From positions 1,140,656 through 1,204,655 of the forward strand of contig NZ_JAIZDP010000001.1 in NCBI RefSeq assembly GCF_021554725.1: a stretch of 64,000 bases of DNA, in the 5' to 3' direction. This DNA comes from Sinomonas notoginsengisoli (lineage in GTDB: Bacteria; Actinomycetota; Actinomycetes; Actinomycetales; Micrococcaceae). The number at the start of each line of letters is the position of its first letter. The stretch's first letter is position 1. Shown here in pieces: positions 40,937-48,542 of this stretch. The notes under the pieces were generated by a model, which was given only the letters and a program-made list of their open reading frames with translations, made no database searches and had not been told where the DNA came from. A program made the translations under genes and the position numbers.

Positions 40937-42495
40937 GCAGTGGCCCCCTGGGCGAGGGGAAGAGCCACTGACATCGTGAGCCCTCCGCCCGGCGTCTCCT
41001 CAGCCTCGATCCTCCCGCCCATCGCGTCGACGAAACCCTTGGCGACGGCGAGTCCGAGCCCCACCCCGCCCTGCGCAGTGCTGTCACCCAGACGCTGGAA
41101 CGGCCGGAACACGACCAGGAGGTCCTCGGGCGGAATGCCCTCGCCGTGGTCCACCACCCGGAGCACCCCGCACGGGTGGCCGTCCTCACCCGCGACGCCG
41201 CTGCGCGCGAGCAGTTCTACGGAACCGGTTGGCGCGTAGCGCAGGGCGTTCTCGACAAGGTTTGCGACAACCCGTTCGAGGAGCACGGGGTCCGCCTCGA
41301 CGGCCGGCACGTTCGGCGGGATGAGGTCCACCACGCGGTCCTGGCCCGGGAGTCCCCTCGGCAGGACCTCGCGCCACGTGACCGGGCGCAGGAGCGGGCG
41401 GACGTTGTCCGCGGAGATACGGGACATGTCCAGCAGGTTTCCCACCACGTGCGAAAGACGGTCCGTGTAGTCCTCGATCGTGCCCAGAAGCTCGGCCTCC
41501 TCCTCGGGCGTGAAGCCGACGGACGGCTGCCTCAGACTGCTCACGCTGAGCTTGATCCCGGCGAGAGGGGTGCGCAGGTCGTGCGAGACCGCCCGCAGGA
41601 TCGCGGTCCGGATGGAGTTGCCCTCCTCGAGCCGCCGGTTGGCCTCCCGGCTGCGGGCGAGCTGGGCGCGCTCACGCATTGCGACCAAGTACACGCCGAA
41701 GGCCTGGAGCATGCGGCGCTCGCCCGGCTCGAGTGGGTGGCCGCCCACGAGGAGCGTGTAATAGCCGTCCGGGGCGATCGCGTCGTCCGCCGCGGCGTGC
41801 GAGACGGGAGGTGCCTCGCCGGCGGTCGCGAGGACGTCCCATCCAGATGCCCCCAGGGCCGAGTCGGAACCTCCTCGCGCGTTGCCCGCAGGGGCACCCC
41901 GGGCGACCCGGCCGGCGTCGTCCGCCGATCCTTCAGGCGGCCGGCGCGCCAGCAGCGTGACGGCGCGCAGCCCAAGCGTTGCACGGACGCGCTCCAGGAA
42001 GTCCTCGGTTCCGCCAGCCGAGCCGAGGATGCCCAGCGCGAGGTCGCTCATCGCATCTGCCTCGGCCGCAGCCCGCGTTGCCTGCTCGTAACGCCGGGCC
42101 GCGGCGCCTACCGAGAGGGCCACGGCGCAGGCAACGGCAAGGAACACCACGAGCTCGAGGACCGCCTCCGGGCGGGCAACGCTGAGGCTCCCCACGGGAT
42201 CCGTGGCGAGCCAGTTCAGCATCAGGCTCGCGACCACGGCAGCGAGCACGGCAGGCCACAGCCCTCCCACCAACGCCACGAGGACGGCAGTGAGCAGCTG
42301 AAGGAGGACGAGGATCGCAGTGCCCTGGCCGTCGTGGTCGTCGCCCACGAGCGGGGCAGCCGCGATGGGGACGAGGGCCGGCAGCACGACGGCGAGCACG
42401 AGCCCCAGCAGAGTGCGCCTCCGGTCCAGGACGCCCAGCTCGGCCAACCGCAGCCGGTGCTCGGGTGCCGGGAGGAAGGGGGTCCGAGGGCTCAT
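40933..42495 (-). CDS. KdpD-like sensor kinase lacking the N-terminal KdpD domain
   Basis: A 520-residue histidine kinase. Four helices of a DUF4118 membrane domain (about 28-130) are followed by a GAF-like linker, then HisKA (RAVSHDLRTPLAGIKLSVSSL, phospho-acceptor His) and HATPase (VVANLVENALRYAPTG, VVDHGEGIPPEDLLVVF, GGVGLGLAVAKGFVDAMGG). Full KdpD is about 850-900 residues with an N-terminal ATP-binding KdpD domain and USP domain; both are missing and the protein begins just before the membrane domain. Truncation by frameshift is unlikely because there is no matching coding remnant upstream. The signal may therefore differ from potassium limitation. Confidence 0.88.
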   Translation of the reverse strand: MSPRTPFLPAPEHRLRLAELGVLDRRRTLLGLVLAVVLPALVPIAAAPLVGDDHDGQGTAILVLLQLLTAVLVALVGGLWPAVLAAVVASLMLNWLATDPVGSLSVARPEAVLELVVFLAVACAVALSVGAAARRYEQATRAAAEADAMSDLALGILGSAGGTEDFLERVRATLGLRAVTLLARRPPEGSADDAGRVARGAPAGNARGGSDSALGASGWDVLATAGEAPPVSHAAADDAIAPDGYYTLLVGGHPLEPGERRMLQAFGVYLVAMRERAQLARSREANRRLEEGNSIRTAILRAVSHDLRTPLAGIKLSVSSLRQPSVGFTPEEEAELLGTIEDYTDRLSHVVGNLLDMSRISADNVRPLLRPVTWREVLPRGLPGQDRVVDLIPPNVPAVEADPVLLERVVANLVENALRYAPTGSVELLARSGVAGEDGHPCGVLRVVDHGEGIPPEDLLVVFRPFQRLGDSTAQGGVGLGLAVAKGFVDAMGGRIEAEETPGGGLTMSVALPLAQGATA

Positions 42496-42559
42496 GCGGC
42501 CATTGTGGCAAATGACGCCCCGTCAGCGTGGCGAAGCCGCCCGAAGAGGCCCGCTCAGT

Positions 42560-43504
42560 TCAGTTCCGGGTCACGGTGCCCATGAGCGAGGCCACGGGCC
42601 GCAGGAACAGGGGCCGCGCCAGGAACCACAGGCCCACGATGACGAGCAGCCCGACCGCGAAGAGGATGAACCCGAGCCAGTCCTCGCCGTCATGCGCGGC
42701 GAACATGTGGTTGAGGTTCCGCAGGGCACCCGTGGTGAACACGAGAAAGACGTGCACGATCACGAACAGGACGAAGAACGCCATGACCGGGAAGTGCAGT
42801 GCACGGGCCCACTCCATCGGGTATGCCCTGTTGAGCCGGGGCGCCTTCTGGTTGGTGGGCCACGCGTTGGACATCCGCAGGCCGGTGATGATCGCCAAGG
42901 GCGCTGCGATGAACACGACGACGAAGTACGTCAGCTGCTGGAGCGCGTTGTAGTTGACCCAGCCATTCTCGAGCGGCCAGTCGAGCGATGCGTACTGGAG
43001 TGCCGTGGAGACGGCGTTCGGGAAGATGCTCCACGTTGTCGGCACGAGGCGGGCCCAGTGGCCCGAGGCGAGCATGAGCACGAAGAACACAAGCCCGTTG
43101 GCCACCCAGAGCACGTCGAGGGACAAGTGCAGCCACAGGTTCAGGGTGATCTTCTTGGGCTGGCCCTTGGTCTTGATCAGGCCCTTATTGTTGCGCTTCC
43201 AGAAGCCCTCGGGCCGTGTTCCGAAGCGGACCTGCAGGCCCGAGCGAATGATCAGTGTCAAGAACATCAGGTTGAGGTAGTGCAGGACGTTCAGCGCCGC
43301 CTGCAGGCCCTCCGGCGCCCAGCCGGGCAGGGGCGCGTGGCCGGGGTAGGCCGCGATGAAGTCCGTGACTGCTTCAGTGCTGCGCAGCCACTTCGCGATG
43401 AGCACGACGATGGCGAGCACGACGACGGCCCCGGCGCCGACCGCCGCCGGCCGGAACCACGGCGACCCGGTGAGGGCAGGCTTCGCGGGTGAGGTCTTCG
43501 GCAT
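42560..43504 (-). CDS. Cytochrome b/b6-type membrane protein
   Basis: A 314-residue membrane protein with about six helices and several histidines suited to b-heme ligation: LNVLHYLNLMFL, LNLWLHLSLDVLW, ARALHFPVMAFF and FVIVHVFLVFTTGALRN. It fits the di-heme cytochrome b561/formate-dehydrogenase gamma-like fold, which passes electrons between quinone and a partner oxidoreductase. No molybdo-enzyme or Fe-S partner gene is beside it, so the partner is unknown. AAGGA lies before the ATG. The gene lies 64 bp upstream of the KdpD-like gene on the same strand. Confidence 0.85.
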   Translation of the reverse strand: MPKTSPAKPALTGSPWFRPAAVGAGAVVVLAIVVLIAKWLRSTEAVTDFIAAYPGHAPLPGWAPEGLQAALNVLHYLNLMFLTLIIRSGLQVRFGTRPEGFWKRNNKGLIKTKGQPKKITLNLWLHLSLDVLWVANGLVFFVLMLASGHWARLVPTTWSIFPNAVSTALQYASLDWPLENGWVNYNALQQLTYFVVVFIAAPLAIITGLRMSNAWPTNQKAPRLNRAYPMEWARALHFPVMAFFVLFVIVHVFLVFTTGALRNLNHMFAAHDGEDWLGFILFAVGLLVIVGLWFLARPLFLRPVASLMGTVTRN

Positions 43505-43537
43505 GGATGTCCTTGCGGGTGTGGAGGCTGGGTCGGT

Positions 43538-44719
43538 CTAGAGCCGTGCGATCGCCGCGTCGAGGTCCGCAATGAGGTCCTCGGCGTCCTCGATCCCCAC
43601 GGACAGGCGAAGGAGGTTGACCGGGACTGCCAGTTCGGTGCCCTTGACCGAGGCGTGCGTCATCTCGGAGGGATAGTTCATGAGCGACTCGATGCCACCG
43701 AGGCTCTCCGCGAGCGTGAACAGGCGCGTCGACTCGGCGACCTTGCGCGCCGCTGCCTCGCCCCCGGCGAACTGCACGGAGATCATGCCGCCGAACCGGC
43801 GCATCTGCTTCGCCGCGAGCTCGTGGCCCGGGTGATCCGGAAGGCCCGGGTACAGGACCTTCTCGACCCCCGGGCGGCCCACGAGCCACTCGGCGACCTT
43901 CTGGGCGTTGTCCGAATGGCGCTCCATGCGCACGCCGAGGGTCTTGAGGCCGCGGGTGGTCAGGAACGCATCCATCGGCCCGGACACCGCCCCGACCGCG
44001 AACTGGACGAAGCCGATCTTCTCCGCGAGCTCTGCGTCGCTGAGCACGACCGCGCCGCCCACCACATCGGAATGCCCGCCGATGTACTTGGTCGTCGAGT
44101 GCACCACGACATCCGCGCCGAAGGCGAGCGGGTTCTGGAGGTAGGGGGACGCGAAGGTGTTGTCGACGACGAGGAGGGCGCCGGCGTCGTGCGCCACCTC
44201 GGCGAGCGCAGCGATGTCAGTGATCTTCATGAGCGGGTTCGAGGGCGTCTCCACCCACACGAGCCGCGCGCCGCCCTTGCCTGCGGCGCCGACGGCAGCA
44301 CGCACGCCGTCCAGATCCGACATGTCGACGGGCTGGTTCTCGATCCCCCACGGGCCGAGGACGCGGGAGATGAGGCGGTACGTGCCGCCGTAGGCGTCAT
44401 TGCCCAGGACGATCCTGTCCCCGGGCGCGCAGAGGGCGCGGATGAGCGCGTCCTCGGCGGCGAGGCCCGAGGCGAACGAGTACGCGTGGGTTCCGCCCTC
44501 GAGCGCCGCGAGCTGCTCCTGCAGCGCATCACGAGTGGGATTGCCGCCGCGGCCGTACTCGTAGCCCGAACGGAGGCCGCCGATCCCGTCCTGCGCGTAG
44601 GTCGACGAGAAGTGGAGCGGGGGCACGACGGCGCCCGTGCGCGGCTCGAACTCCTGGCCGGCGTGGACGGCGCGGGTGTTGAATCCCGGGGTCTCCGGCG
44701 TGTCGGTCTGCTCAGGCAT
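43538..44719 (-). CDS. metB: Cystathionine gamma-synthase or gamma-lyase
   Basis: A 393-residue PLP enzyme of the Cys/Met metabolism family. SYEYGR-type substrate loop (SGYEYGRGGNPTRDALQEQLA), the DNTFASPYLQNPLAFGAD block and the Schiff-base Lys in VVHSTTKYIGGHSDVVGG are all present. Gamma-synthase and gamma-lyase cannot be separated by these motifs. The gene lies 11 bp after a cystathionine beta-synthase gene on the same strand, which favours a reverse transsulfuration pair (homocysteine to cysteine). GGGAG before the ATG gives a ribosome site. Confidence 0.93.
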   Translation of the reverse strand: MPEQTDTPETPGFNTRAVHAGQEFEPRTGAVVPPLHFSSTYAQDGIGGLRSGYEYGRGGNPTRDALQEQLAALEGGTHAYSFASGLAAEDALIRALCAPGDRIVLGNDAYGGTYRLISRVLGPWGIENQPVDMSDLDGVRAAVGAAGKGGARLVWVETPSNPLMKITDIAALAEVAHDAGALLVVDNTFASPYLQNPLAFGADVVVHSTTKYIGGHSDVVGGAVVLSDAELAEKIGFVQFAVGAVSGPMDAFLTTRGLKTLGVRMERHSDNAQKVAEWLVGRPGVEKVLYPGLPDHPGHELAAKQMRRFGGMISVQFAGGEAAARKVAESTRLFTLAESLGGIESLMNYPSEMTHASVKGTELAVPVNLLRLSVGIEDAEDLIADLDAAIARL

Positions 44720-44730
44720 GGGGCGCTCCC

Positions 44731-46116
44731 TTACTTGTTGAGGTTGGCCAGGAGGTCGTGGCGGGTCAGGATGCCGACCGGCGCGCCGACGAAGGTGACC
44801 ATGACGGCGTCCTGCTCGCTCAGCATCGCCTGCAGGGCGGCCTGCCCCTCGAGTGAGCCGATGACGGGCAGCCGCTGGCCCATGTGCTCGGAGATCTTGT
44901 CGGTCAGCCTTGCATCGCCGCGGAACAGCTTGGCGGAGAGGTCACGCTCGTCGACGGCCCCGAGGACCTCGCCCATGACCACGGGCGGCTCGGCCGAGAG
45001 CACGGGGAGGTGGCTCACGCCGTACTCGGTCATGATGTCGATGACGTCGCGGACCGTCTCGTTGGGGTGGGTGTGGACCAGATCGGGCATCTGCCCCGTC
45101 TTGCCCTTGAGCAGCTCCCCGACGGTCCGCTCCCCCTCGCCCGGGAGGAAGCCGTAGGAGCGCATCCAGTCGTCGTTGAAGATCTTGGCGAGGTAGCCAC
45201 GGCCGGAATCCGGGAGGATCACGACGACGACCGCCTCCTCGGGCAGGTCGCTCGCCGCGCGCAGGGCCGCCACGACGGCCATGCCGGACGAACCGCCCAC
45301 GAGGAGGCCCTCTTCGCGGGCGAGCCGACGGGTCATGGCGAACGACTCGGCGTCGCTCACCGCGAGGACCTCGTCGGGGACCGACTTGTCATAGTTATCC
45401 GGCCACATGTCCTCGCCGACGCCCTCGACGAAGTACGGCCGGCCCGTGCCGCCGGAGTAGATCGAGCCCTCGGGGTCGGCTGCGATGACCTTGACCTGGC
45501 CGCCCTCGGACGCGGGGCGGTCCTTGCTGACGTCCTTGAGGTAGCGGCCGGTGCCGGTGATGGTCCCGCCGGTTCCCGCGCCGATGACCACGTGGGTGAT
45601 GGTGCCGTCCGTATCCGCCCAGATCTCGGGGCCCGTGGTCTCGTAGTGGCTTCCGGGGGCGTTCGGGTTGGAGAACTGGTCCGGCTTGAACGCGCCCGGG
45701 ATCTCGGTCACCAGGCGGTCCGAGACGCCGTAATAGGACTGGGGCGAGTCCGGGGCGACGGCGGTGGGGGTCACGACAACCTCGGCGCCGTAGGCCGCGA
45801 GGACCGCGCGCTTCTCCTCGCCGACCTTGTCGGGGACCACGAAGATGCACTTGTAGCCCTTCTGCTGGCCTACGAGGGCCAGGCCCACGCCGGTGTTGCC
45901 GCTCGTGGGCTCCACGATGGTGCCGCCCGGGCGGAGCCTGCCGTCCTCCTCGGCCTGCTCGATCATCTTCAGCGCGATGCGGTCCTTGATGGAGCCGCCG
46001 GGGTTGAGGTATTCGAGTTTGACCAGGACCGTCGCCTTGATGCCTTCGGTGACCTTGTTCAGCTTGACGAGGGGCGTGCGGCCGATGAGCTCGACGACGG
46101 ACTTGGCATACTTCAC
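44731..46116 (-). CDS. cbs: Cystathionine beta-synthase
   Basis: A 461-residue enzyme joining serine and homocysteine. The PLP domain (about 1-310) has NPGGSIKDRIALKMI with the Schiff-base Lys, EPTSGNTGVGLALVGQQKGYKC and GAGTGGTITGTGRYLK. A Bateman module of two CBS domains follows (about 340-461: VRDVIDIMTEYGVSHLPVL, AVMVTFVGAPVGILTRHDLL), a likely site of adenosine-ligand control. No heme domain is present, as in other bacterial forms. The GTG start lies 7 nt after TAGAGT (46124-46129), a leaderless pattern. It is divergent from imuA'. Confidence 0.95.
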   Translation of the reverse strand: MKYAKSVVELIGRTPLVKLNKVTEGIKATVLVKLEYLNPGGSIKDRIALKMIEQAEEDGRLRPGGTIVEPTSGNTGVGLALVGQQKGYKCIFVVPDKVGEEKRAVLAAYGAEVVVTPTAVAPDSPQSYYGVSDRLVTEIPGAFKPDQFSNPNAPGSHYETTGPEIWADTDGTITHVVIGAGTGGTITGTGRYLKDVSKDRPASEGGQVKVIAADPEGSIYSGGTGRPYFVEGVGEDMWPDNYDKSVPDEVLAVSDAESFAMTRRLAREEGLLVGGSSGMAVVAALRAASDLPEEAVVVVILPDSGRGYLAKIFNDDWMRSYGFLPGEGERTVGELLKGKTGQMPDLVHTHPNETVRDVIDIMTEYGVSHLPVLSAEPPVVMGEVLGAVDERDLSAKLFRGDARLTDKISEHMGQRLPVIGSLEGQAALQAMLSEQDAVMVTFVGAPVGILTRHDLLANLNK

Positions 46117-46207
46117 GCCCCCAACTCTAGCGGCTGGGCGGAAGCCATGAGGGCCCGGCGACTCGGGCGTTCATGCGGGCCGGCGTTCGGACGGTGGTCC
46201 CGCGCGA

Positions 46208-46236
46208 TTGACTTGTTCGAATACATCTTCGAAAAT
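46208..46236 (+). promoter_or_regulatory. imuA' promoter with LexA-like SOS box
   Basis: TTGACT (46208-46213) and GAAAAT (46231-46236), 17 bp apart. Across the spacer and -10 lies TCGAAT-ACAT-CTTCGA (46217-46232), matching 10 of 12 defined bases of the actinobacterial SOS box TCGAAC-N4-GTTCGA. The ATG is 6 nt after the -10, so the mRNA is probably leaderless. Confidence 0.7.
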
Positions 46237-46242
46237 AGAGGT

Positions 46243-46932
46243 ATGTCGCTCGCACTCAGTTCCCATCGGGCCCCCGCCGCCGGGCAGTTGCGCGAGCTCC
46301 AGGAGCGCATCCATGCCCTCCAGGGCCGCCGCAACCGTGAAGGGGCCTACCCAGTTCTGCCCTGCTTCTCCTCGCTCTTCCCCGGTGGCCTCCGTGGCGG
46401 CGCCGCATACTCCCTCGAGACGCCGCTGTCCGCCGCGATGGCCCTGCTGGCCGGCCCGTCCGCCGAGGGGCAGTGGTGCGGCGTGGCCGGGATCCAAGAC
46501 TTCGGCGCGGAGGCCGCCGCCGGGTTCGGCATCGATCTCGATCGGCTGGTCCTCGTCCCGGATCCGGGGCCGGACTGGCCCGCTTCGGTCGGTGCGCTCG
46601 TCGATGTGCTGCCGCTGGTCCTCGTGCGGCCGCCGGCGACAGTCACCTCGAGCGTCGCCTCGCGGCTCGGCTCCCGCCTGCGTGAGCGTGGTGGCGTCCT
46701 GCTGGTTCTGGGCCCCTGGCCCCAGAGCGAGGGGATGCTCACGGCCCGGGGATCGAGCTGGGAGGGCTTGGGCAGGGGGCACGGGCACTTGGCACGGCAC
46801 CGGGTCGAGCTTGGACTGAGTCAACGGGGCCGCACCCGTACGGCCACCGTGGACCTTGCCGCACCCGGGGCGCTGGCCTTGTCGGGGCAGCGTGCCTCCC
46901 GGCAGGGCCTCTTCGATGGGGGTGGGACGTGA
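46243..46932 (+). CDS. imuA': ImuA' (RecA-like mutasome protein)
   Basis: A 229-residue actinobacterial ImuA', first gene of the imuA'-imuB-dnaE2 cassette. It resembles a shortened RecA core with VLPCFSSLFPGGLRGGAAYSLE near the position of the ATP loop and GGVLLVLGPWPQSEGML as a later strand, but no intact Walker A. In mycobacteria ImuA' assembles with ImuB and DnaE2 for damage-induced mutagenesis. The promoter holds a LexA-like box, so expression should be SOS-induced. The stop overlaps imuB (GTGA). Confidence 0.9.
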   Translation: MSLALSSHRAPAAGQLRELQERIHALQGRRNREGAYPVLPCFSSLFPGGLRGGAAYSLETPLSAAMALLAGPSAEGQWCGVAGIQDFGAEAAAGFGIDLDRLVLVPDPGPDWPASVGALVDVLPLVLVRPPATVTSSVASRLGSRLRERGGVLLVLGPWPQSEGMLTARGSSWEGLGRGHGHLARHRVELGLSQRGRTRTATVDLAAPGALALSGQRASRQGLFDGGGT

Positions 46933-48518
46933 GCGCCCGAGCACCCCGCGCGCTCGTTGCGTGGTTCCCGGACTGGCCCCTCGTAGCTGCCCAGCTGTCC
47001 GGGGAGGCACCCGAGCACGCGGCGGTGGCGGTCATCGACAAGGGCGTGGTCGCCGTCTGCTCTATGGAGGCGAGGGCAGCAGGAGTCGTGCGCGGGCTGC
47101 GGGTGCGGGAGGCACAGGTACGGTCCCCCGGGCTGGTCACGGTCGCGGCAGACTCCCAACGGTCAGAGCGGGAGTTCGAGCCCGTGGTACGGGCACTGGA
47201 GACGACCGTTCCCGGTGTCCAGCTGCTCCGTCCCGGGCTCTGTGCCGTGCGGGCCCGCGGCGCCGCCCGGTACTACGGGAACGAGGAGGCCGCCGGCGGG
47301 GCGGCACTCGAGGCGGCGTCGGGCCTGGGCCTCGAGGCCCGTGCGGGCATCGCCGACTCAGTGTTCGCAGCCGAGCAGGCTGCGCGGGCCGCCACCGATC
47401 TGGGGCCCCTCCGCATTGTGGAGCCGGGCGGCTCCGCAGCCTTCCTCGCGCCCCTTCCCGTCGCTGCGCTCGGTGATCCGCGCCTTGCCTCGCTGCTGAC
47501 GAGGCTGGGGCTGCGCACTCTGGCGGACTTCGCGTCCCTGCCCGCCGCCGAAGTCCGCTCCCGGTTCGGCTCGGACGGGCTCACCGCCCACGCCCGTGCC
47601 AGGGGCGAGGACCCGCGCGCCATCGTGCCCCGGATCCCACCCCCGCCCCTGGACCGTGCGGCGGCATTCGAGCCGGGACTCGAGCGGGTTGACCAGATCG
47701 CGTTCGCCGTGCGCCCTGTCGCGGAGGACTTCATCGGCGGCCTCATGCGCGCCGGACTGGCCTGCACTCAGCTGCGCGTGCAGATCACCGACGATTCGGG
47801 AGCCCGTTCCGAGCGCTCATGGGGACACCCGCACCAGTTCTCACCGGCCGATGCCGTGGAGCGGGTCCGCTGGCAGCTGCAGTCGGCGCAGGGCCATGCC
47901 CACCAGCAGCGTCCAGGCACCTGGCACTCCACGGGCGAGCCGCTCAGTGCACCCGTGGTGCAGGTCCGGCTCCTCCCCGAGCGGGTGGACCTCCTGGGCC
48001 GCCGCGCCCAGGCGCTGTTCGGAGGGGTGGACGAGCGGCTGGACCACGGCCTCCACCGCCTGCAGACCATGCTCGGCCACGGATCAGTCCTCCACGCGGC
48101 CTCGGGCGGGGGGCGGCTCCTTGCCCAGCGGTGCCTGCTGGTGCCCTGGGGCGAGGAGGCGCCGGAGGGGACCGCGGACCGCGCGTCGCGGCCGTGGCCG
48201 GGCGTCGTCCCCCCGCCCCTGCCCACCACAGTGTTCTCCGAGCCCGTCCCGGTCACCCTGCTCGGCGACGACGGCCGGCCCCTCACGGTGGATGCCCGGG
48301 GAAGCCTCTCGGCGGCGCCGGCATGGTTCGTGCCCGGTGCGGGAGTCCCCCGGAGGTCCGTGGCGAGCTGGGCGGGGCCTTGGCCGCTCCGCGAGAAGTG
48401 GTGGGACGCGGCACAGAGCCGGCGGGCCGAGCGCTTCCAGATCCTCGACAGTGAGGGCGAGGCCTGGCTCCTCCTGGGAGAGGCCGGACACTGGCGGGCA
48501 GAGGCCCGGTACGACTGA
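46929..48518 (+). CDS. imuB: ImuB, inactive Y-family polymerase adaptor
   Basis: A 529-residue Y-family homologue. The palm begins LVAWFPDWPLVAAQ, the ImuB-type replacement of the catalytic Asp block. The SxDE motif of active Y-polymerases is missing; RPGLCAVRARGAARYYG occupies that region, so it is catalytically dead. ImuB bridges DnaE2 to the sliding clamp. I cannot point to an unambiguous clamp-binding motif, though QLQSAQGHAHQQ and the C-terminal third are candidates. GTG start overlaps imuA'; dnaE2 begins 24 bp after its stop. The cassette is complete. Confidence 0.93.
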   Translation: MSARAPRALVAWFPDWPLVAAQLSGEAPEHAAVAVIDKGVVAVCSMEARAAGVVRGLRVREAQVRSPGLVTVAADSQRSEREFEPVVRALETTVPGVQLLRPGLCAVRARGAARYYGNEEAAGGAALEAASGLGLEARAGIADSVFAAEQAARAATDLGPLRIVEPGGSAAFLAPLPVAALGDPRLASLLTRLGLRTLADFASLPAAEVRSRFGSDGLTAHARARGEDPRAIVPRIPPPPLDRAAAFEPGLERVDQIAFAVRPVAEDFIGGLMRAGLACTQLRVQITDDSGARSERSWGHPHQFSPADAVERVRWQLQSAQGHAHQQRPGTWHSTGEPLSAPVVQVRLLPERVDLLGRRAQALFGGVDERLDHGLHRLQTMLGHGSVLHAASGGGRLLAQRCLLVPWGEEAPEGTADRASRPWPGVVPPPLPTTVFSEPVPVTLLGDDGRPLTVDARGSLSAAPAWFVPGAGVPRRSVASWAGPWPLREKWWDAAQSRRAERFQILDSEGEAWLLLGEAGHWRAEARYD

Positions 48519-48542
48519 CAGTACGACTGAGAGGAGGGCACC

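Noticed and set aside
44884..46230. Long plus-strand frame preceding imuA'
   Set aside because: Antisense to cbs; imuA' similarity, promoter and SOS box all place the real start at 46243.
43505..46242. SAM or cobalamin riboswitch before the transsulfuration genes
   Set aside because: metB follows cbs by 11 bp and cbs appears leaderless; there is no room for a riboswitch.
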